Assembly (NCBI GenBank): GCA_963925605.1
Contig: CAWURY010000008.1
Span: 1 to 48,592, forward strand
Reading direction: 5' to 3'
DNA from: Porticoccus sp963925605
Lineage (GTDB): Bacteria; Pseudomonadota; Gammaproteobacteria; Pseudomonadales; Porticoccaceae
DNA: 48,592 nt
This document shows positions 44,636 to 48,592 of this stretch, piece after piece; positions within the stretch are counted from its first letter, which is position 1; each line of letters starts with the position of its first letter. The notes beneath the pieces were generated by a model. That model searched no databases. It worked only from the letters and a program-made list of their open reading frames with translations, and was not told the DNA's origin. The position numbers and the translations under genes are program-made.

Positions 44636-45040
44636 CTATTTTTTTCTTACGTAAAGCACCAAGCTATGGCAAACCAACTCAAACCCATTATCAGCAGCAA
44701 TTCTTCTTTGCAACTCTTCAATTTCAGCGCTATGGAACTCAACCACTTTTCCGCTATCAACATCAACCATATGATCATGATGGCCGCCGCGTTCGATTTC
44801 ATAAACCGCAGGGCCATTATCAAAGTTATGCCGTATTACAAGTCCTGAGGTCTCAAATTGAGTCAAAACACGATACACTGTGGCAATCCCAACATCTTCC
44901 CCTGTCTCGATAAGCTGACGATATATACCATCCGCACTTAAATGGGATTCAATGGAGCTCTCTAAAATATTTAATATTTTAAGTCTAGGGGCGGTGACTT
45001 TTAATCCTGCATCACGTAATTCACGATTTTCGTCATTCAT
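44636..45040 (-). CDS. fur: Ferric uptake regulator Fur, without the CxxC site
   Basis: 134 residues. Fe(II)-dependent repressor of iron uptake. N-terminal winged helix (GLKVTAPRLKILNIL, then GIATVYRVLTQFETSGLV), and the metal site region NGPAVYEIERGGHHDHMVDVDSGKVVEFHSAEIE. Both cysteines of the usual C-x2-C structural zinc site are absent (MVDVDSG), as partly seen in pseudomonad Fur; the His and Glu ligands of the regulatory site are kept. One cysteine remains (ELVCHS). It shares a short divergent region with bamE, the widespread fur-bamE arrangement. Confidence 0.95.
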   Translation of the reverse strand: MNDENRELRDAGLKVTAPRLKILNILESSIESHLSADGIYRQLIETGEDVGIATVYRVLTQFETSGLVIRHNFDNGPAVYEIERGGHHDHMVDVDSGKVVEFHSAEIEELQRRIAADNGFELVCHSLVLYVRKK

Positions 45041-45114
45041 TCCTTTCTAAACCCTTCTATAGATAGATTGTATTCTGTATTATCAATGGTTGATGTGATA
45101 ACGGAAACCCCATA

Positions 45115-45546
45115 ATGCATTTATCTGCAAAAATACTATATTATATAGCCGTGGTTCTTGCCATACCTGGATGTTCGAATTTTTCTATGCCCAAAATGCC
45201 AACATTCGACCGCAGTCTTATTAAACTGCCAGAAGTATACAAATTTGATATGCAGCAAGGCAACGTCATCGATCAGGCTATGATTGATCAGCTCAAACCG
45301 GGGATGACGAAATCTCAAGTAAGGTTTATTATGGGAACACCGCTCGTCGCGGATACCTTCAATCAAGATCGTTGGGATTACTTTTATAGCTTAAAGCCAG
45401 CAAAGGGGCCAGAAGTTAGGGAAAAAATGGCCATTTTTTTCAAAGGAGACAAATTGATAGGTCTTCGAGGTGATTTTATGCCCAACTCAGAACAGGCCGA
45501 AGACACAGAGACTCCAGGCAGCATATCTGATTCAGCAACCCCTTAA
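45115..45546 (+). CDS. bamE: Outer membrane assembly lipoprotein BamE
   Basis: 143 residues. Accessory BAM complex lipoprotein. Signal peptide with lipobox AIPGC (Cys20), then PEVYKFDMQQGNVIDQAMIDQLKPGMTKSQVRFIMGTPLVADTF, the SmpA/OmlA signature, and DRWDYFYSL. The C-terminal extension (about 115-143) is acidic and low-complexity. Divergent from fur; its stop overlaps the convergent rnfH stop by 4 nt. Confidence 0.95.
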   Translation: MHLSAKILYYIAVVLAIPGCSNFSMPKMPTFDRSLIKLPEVYKFDMQQGNVIDQAMIDQLKPGMTKSQVRFIMGTPLVADTFNQDRWDYFYSLKPAKGPEVREKMAIFFKGDKLIGLRGDFMPNSEQAEDTETPGSISDSATP

Positions 45547-45890
45547 TCTGAACTTGCAAGATTCTTTGTTTTTAATGCGCCAGTCGCTTTTTCTGCGCGA
45601 CGTCGCCTGATCTCTTTTGGATCAATAATGAGCGGCCTATATATCTCGACTCTATCCATTCGTTCAAGCACTTGATTCTTTGGTGGCTTCAAGCCTTTAG
45701 TACCAAGCGCTTTCCCAAAGATACCCATTTTTACATTCTCAATATCTATTTCCGGAAACTGCGCGACAATGCCAGATTGTTTGACTGCCTCAAATGCTGT
45801 TGTTCCGCTAGGAACCTGTAGCTCTATTATCTGTTGCTTCACTGGCAATGCATAGGCGACCTCAACCTGAATTAATTCTTTTTTCACCAT
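45543..45890 (-). CDS. rnfH: RnfH family ubiquitin-like protein
   Basis: 115 residues. Beta-grasp (ubiquitin-like) UPF0125 protein, also called RatB in older annotation. Core: IQVEVAYALPVKQQIIELQVPSGTTAFEAVKQSGI, then VKMGIFGKA and RVEIYRPLIIDPKEIRRRRAEKA, the invariant end. The function is unproven despite its names. The ATG overlaps the ratA stop (TAATG). Confidence 0.93.
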   Translation of the reverse strand: MVKKELIQVEVAYALPVKQQIIELQVPSGTTAFEAVKQSGIVAQFPEIDIENVKMGIFGKALGTKGLKPPKNQVLERMDRVEIYRPLIIDPKEIRRRRAEKATGALKTKNLASSD

Positions 45891-46324
45891 TATCCATACA
45901 CCTCTTTTGCTCTACACGCTAAAGCATCAATAAGATTATTAGCCACTAAAGTAAACAGTTGGTTTGAGGCTAAACCCACAGAAAAATTATTAAACTCGAA
46001 CTCCAAATCCAAAGATACCTTGCAGGCATCCTCATCCAACGCTTTAAAAGACCACTCTCCGAAAAATTTGCTAAATGGGCCCTCATCTAAAATCATACTA
46101 ATACGCTCTGGCTCATATAAGGTGTTATGAGTTGTAAAACTTTGTCGCAGAAAACCTTTCTTCAAATCCAGTCGAGCCAGCATAAAGGATTTATCTTGCT
46201 TGAGAATTTCGACACCCACGCAATTCTTCATATACTCGGGATAACAAGCCACATCATTGACTAAGTCGAACATCTGTTGCGCTGAATAGGCCACCAAAGC
46301 GGTCCGATTGATGACTGTCAGCAT
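45890..46324 (-). CDS. ratA: RatA/Coq10-type START-domain protein
   Basis: 144 residues. SRPBCC/START-like fold. MLTVINRTALVAYSAQQMFDLVNDVACYPEYMKNC at the N-terminus, ending FTLVANNLIDALACRAKEVYG. RatA was described in E. coli as a toxin that blocks 70S formation, while homologues (Coq10) bind ubiquinone; which role applies is open. The frame extends 27 codons upstream into the symporter gene. The ATG at 46324 overlaps the symporter stop (TAATG), so I use that. Confidence 0.94.
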   Translation of the reverse strand: MLTVINRTALVAYSAQQMFDLVNDVACYPEYMKNCVGVEILKQDKSFMLARLDLKKGFLRQSFTTHNTLYEPERISMILDEGPFSKFFGEWSFKALDEDACKVSLDLEFEFNNFSVGLASNQLFTLVANNLIDALACRAKEVYG

Positions 46325-47736
46325 TACGTAATTCTCGGGTAAATACCCATAATTAACACAGCCATCACAGCCAAAGGCGAGACATATCGTACAGTCCACT
46401 GCCAAACACAGGATAATCCTTGATGGTCACAAGATAATTCCTCTTGGAGCATTTTTTCCTTCACAAACCAACCAATAAAAATTGCTACAAATATCCCCGT
46501 TAACGGCAACATGATATTAGCGGTAATGAAATCTATTAGTTCGAAAAAATTAAACCCAGCAATTTTTACCTCAGCCCAGATATTAAACGAAAATACGCTA
46601 CCCAGCCCAATAATCCAAGCAATCATACCCAATAATAAACTTGCTGTGATTCGACTAAAACCCTTAGATTCAACTAAGTAAGCTATAGCTGGTTCAATCA
46701 GTGAAATTGATGAGCTCCATGCTGCTAGACTGACTAGCACGAAAAAAATAGTTCCAAAAAACAAACCACCTAGCATATTACCAAAAGCCACGGGCAGGCT
46801 AACAAACATCAGTCCAGGTCCAGCGCTAGACTCAATGCTAGGATTTGCAAAAACAATAGAAAAAATAACCAATCCTGCGATCAACGCAACCAGGGTATCG
46901 AGGACACCGACCATGAGAACATTTGAAAACACTCCTGTATTGCTTGGCATGTATGCTCCATAGGCCATCATTGCACCCATTCCTATGCTTAATGTAAAAA
47001 AAGCATGCCCTAAGGCTACCAACACTGACTGCCATGTAAGAAATTCAAAATTAAACCCAAACAAAAAATTAAAGGCGCCGATGAGGTCCCCTTGCTGATA
47101 GCCAAATATTAATAAGCCTACTAATAGTAAAAACAAAAGAGGCATCAGGATTTGAGATACTAGGCCCAAGCCTTTGTGTATTCCGCACATAACAACAACA
47201 ACGGTCATCAACATAAATAACGATTGCCAGAAAATCAATTCGTTCTTATCTTTCATCAGGTCATCAAAAATAGTACCCGCCTGTTCAGCAGTTACATTTT
47301 GAAAGACTCCGGAAATCATATATTCGATGTAATTAAGGGCCCAGCCGGCAATGACTGCATAATAAGACAATATCATCAATCCAGCAGAAACACCCATCCA
47401 ACCAATAACGCCAAAACTTTTGCTCGTGCCAGACTTTTTAACTAAATTGCGAATGGTGTTGATGGGGCTTTGTCTTCCCATGCGTCCTAATGCCACCTCA
47501 GCAGCCATAATTGGCAGGGCCACAATTGCAATGCATGCAATATAAACAAGGACAAATGCGCCTCCGCCATTCTCACCTGCAATATAAGGAAATTTCCAAA
47601 TGTTTCCCAAGCCTACCGCAGAGCCAGCTGCTGCCAGAATAAAAGTCCAGCGGCTAGCCCATGTGCCATGAATGCTTCCTTGGGAAGTATTTTTATTGTT
47701 CTGAGAAGAGGCTTCGGAGTGAGAATTTTTCAACAT
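46324..47736 (-). CDS. Neurotransmitter:sodium symporter family transporter
   Basis: 470 residues, about 11-12 membrane helices. SNF/NSS (LeuT-like) fold: W-x-x-RWTFILAAAGSAVGLGNIWKFPY holds the Na/substrate GNxWRFPY motif in helix 1; ENGGGAFVLVYIACIAIVALPIMAAEVALGR is helix 2. It imports amino acids or related amines with sodium; the substrate is not readable. It is translationally coupled to ratA. In the Pseudomonas order I remember, ratA is next to smpB, so this gene looks like a lineage-specific addition that has joined the operon. Confidence 0.92.
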   Translation of the reverse strand: MLKNSHSEASSQNNKNTSQGSIHGTWASRWTFILAAAGSAVGLGNIWKFPYIAGENGGGAFVLVYIACIAIVALPIMAAEVALGRMGRQSPINTIRNLVKKSGTSKSFGVIGWMGVSAGLMILSYYAVIAGWALNYIEYMISGVFQNVTAEQAGTIFDDLMKDKNELIFWQSLFMLMTVVVVMCGIHKGLGLVSQILMPLLFLLLVGLLIFGYQQGDLIGAFNFLFGFNFEFLTWQSVLVALGHAFFTLSIGMGAMMAYGAYMPSNTGVFSNVLMVGVLDTLVALIAGLVIFSIVFANPSIESSAGPGLMFVSLPVAFGNMLGGLFFGTIFFVLVSLAAWSSSISLIEPAIAYLVESKGFSRITASLLLGMIAWIIGLGSVFSFNIWAEVKIAGFNFFELIDFITANIMLPLTGIFVAIFIGWFVKEKMLQEELSCDHQGLSCVWQWTVRYVSPLAVMAVLIMGIYPRIT

Positions 47737-47756
47737 TAATCCTGCCTAATTTTTAA

Positions 47757-47797
47757 AAATTTAATTATACCGACAAATTTAATTATACCGACAAATT
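47757..47797 (-). repeat. 18-bp tandem duplication with two TATAAT boxes
   Basis: Two exact copies of TTAATTATACCGACAAAT at 47761-47778 and 47779-47796, with a few matching bases on each side. On the minus strand each copy gives TATAAT (47764-47769 and 47782-47787), 18 nt apart, 28-51 nt upstream of the symporter ATG. The -35 context is poor (TTGTCG with a 19-nt spacer at best). Confidence 0.85.
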
Positions 47798-47895
47798 GTG
47801 CCCTTAAAAACCAATCAAGCTATACTATTTATTCTTCATCCTAACATACAAAAAAATCATAGGAGCTTGCTCTATCAATCTCTATAATCATACTT

Positions 47896-48375
47896 ATGGG
47901 AAAACAGCCAAAAAAAATACAGAAAAATCCGGTCATTGCTCAAAACAAAAGAGCTCGCCACGACTACTATCTAGAAGAAAAATTTGAAGCTGGATTGGTC
48001 TTACAAGGATGGGAAGTAAAGAGCTTACGCGCTGGAAAAGGTCAGCTAGCGGATAGTTTTGTGTTGCTACAAAATGGTGAGGCCTACCTCATGGGTACTC
48101 ATATAGCGCCGCTAAATACGACTTCAACGCATTATGTCACCAATCCTGGTAGAAATAAAAAACTCTTATTAAACAAAAAAGAACTATCTCGCTTATTTAA
48201 CGCCGTTAACCAAAAAGGACACACATGTGTTGCGTTATCCATATATTGGAAAGGGCACATTGTAAAATGCGAAATTGCTTTAGCAAAAGGTAAGCAAGTT
48301 CATGATAAGCGCGCCTCTGAGAAAGATCATGACTGGCAGCGCCAAAAACAACGAATCATGCGGCACAACATCTAG
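47896..48375 (+). CDS. smpB: SsrA-binding protein SmpB
   Basis: 159 residues. Binds tmRNA and brings it to stalled ribosomes. NKRARHDYYLEEKFEAGLVLQGWEVKSLRAGKGQLADSF, then GTHIAPLN, NPGRNKKLLLNKKEL and the basic tail. The last residues (KDHDWQRQKQRIMRHN) form the tail helix that enters the mRNA channel. It lies 78 nt upstream of ssrA on the same strand. Confidence 0.97.
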   Translation: MGKQPKKIQKNPVIAQNKRARHDYYLEEKFEAGLVLQGWEVKSLRAGKGQLADSFVLLQNGEAYLMGTHIAPLNTTSTHYVTNPGRNKKLLLNKKELSRLFNAVNQKGHTCVALSIYWKGHIVKCEIALAKGKQVHDKRASEKDHDWQRQKQRIMRHNI

Positions 48376-48453
48376 CCCAGCCTGTCTTTTTTGAACTTCT
48401 TACCCAATAACTTACATCAAATTTTCTGATACCTGTGTTAACATTGCCCCCAA

Positions 48454-48592
48454 GGGGGCGTTCTGGATTCGACGCCGGTTACAAAACCCAAGGTGCATGC
48501 CGAGATGGTGACCAATCTCGTTAATCCAAAGTCGCAAACTATTAGTTGCCAACGACGACAACTACGCACTCGCCGCCTAAGAAACGGTAGGG
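48454..48592 (+). ncRNA. ssrA: Transfer-messenger RNA, 5' part (cut by window end)
   Basis: GGGGGCGTTCTGGATTCGACG is the tRNA-like 5' end with the D-loop analogue (shown at 48454-48474), followed by AAGGTGCATGCCGAG as in other gammaproteobacterial tmRNAs. The tag reading frame is inside. The 3' acceptor half is beyond the edge. A weak -10-like TAACAT lies at 48439-48444 without a good -35. Confidence 0.95.
48548..48580 (+). other. tmRNA tag peptide ORF
   Basis: GCC AAC GAC GAC AAC TAC GCA CTC GCC GCC TAA encodes ANDDNYALAA, the ClpXP degradation tag form familiar from pseudomonads (E. coli: ANDENYALAA). Confidence 0.93.

Noticed and set aside
45041..45114. Fur box between fur and bamE
   Set aside because: Only a half match (TGATAAT) is present; the other half does not fit.
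45543..46324. rnfH-ratA as a toxin-antitoxin pair
   Set aside because: The RatA/RatB name is historical; both are conserved housekeeping-type proteins and no antitoxin feature is visible.

Overview
The window is an ordinary, gene-dense chromosomal segment of a moderately AT-rich gammaproteobacterium. The gene order points to the Pseudomonas/Cellvibrio side of the class. From about 15.6 kb to the right edge it keeps almost the full order I know from Pseudomonas: pnp-rpsO-truB-rbfA-infB-nusA-rimP-tRNA(fMet)-tRNA(Leu)-secG-tpiA-glmM-folP-ftsH-rlmE-yhbY-greA-carB-carA-dapB-dnaJ-dnaK-grpE-recN-fur-bamE-rnfH-ratA-smpB-ssrA. The tmRNA tag reads ANDDNYALAA, which also fits. I see no insertion sequence, prophage, CRISPR array, integron or plasmid gene, and no non-coding stretch over 300 bases.

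Layout. 1-6.3 kb is a mixed accessory and maintenance region: a truncated HI0933/BaiN-type flavoprotein, a GIY-YIG protein and a SprT-like zinc protein, a PHP-family RNase AM-like protein, a small hypothetical protein, an Ogt-type alkyltransferase, RlmA, a phosphate-selective-type porin, and two SlyD-like prolyl isomerases flanking rlmA and the porin gene. 6.4-15.5 kb (all minus) holds an orphan ABC ATPase, lipA-lipB-ybeD for lipoate, and dacA-rlpA-mltB-rodA-mrdA for the cell wall and rod shape. 15.6-24.5 kb (minus) is the translation and RNA-decay block pnp to rimP plus tRNA-fMet. 24.7-31.5 kb (minus) adds a lytic transglycosylase lipoprotein, a small secreted protein, tRNA-Leu, secG, tpiA, glmM, folP and ftsH. 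31.6-42.8 kb has rlmE, yhbY, carA-carB-greA, dapB and the heat-shock cluster grpE-dnaK-dnaJ. 42.9-48.6 kb has recN, fur, bamE, a neurotransmitter:sodium-type symporter with ratA-rnfH, smpB and the start of ssrA.

How the genes work together. mrdA, rodA, dacA, mltB, rlpA and the extra SLT lipoprotein build and trim peptidoglycan. Translation is served by infB, initiator tRNA, rimP, rbfA, truB, rlmA, rlmE, yhbY and smpB/ssrA. Protein quality control is served by dnaK/dnaJ/grpE, ftsH, slyD and tmRNA. carAB feeds pyrimidine and arginine synthesis; glmM feeds murein and LPS precursors.

The best second looks are at the signal level. rlpA has an in-frame lipoprotein signal peptide but no ATG/GTG/TTG ahead of it; an ATC sits 9 nt after a strong Shine-Dalgarno. 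There are two sigma-32-like promoters with identical 13-nt spacers, one before grpE and one before dnaK. A perfect 17-bp inverted repeat without a U-tract follows rpsO. An 18-bp tandem duplication copies a TATAAT box upstream of the symporter. The initiator tRNA gene has a T1:T72 mismatch instead of C1:A72. I did not find an undescribed multi-gene system.
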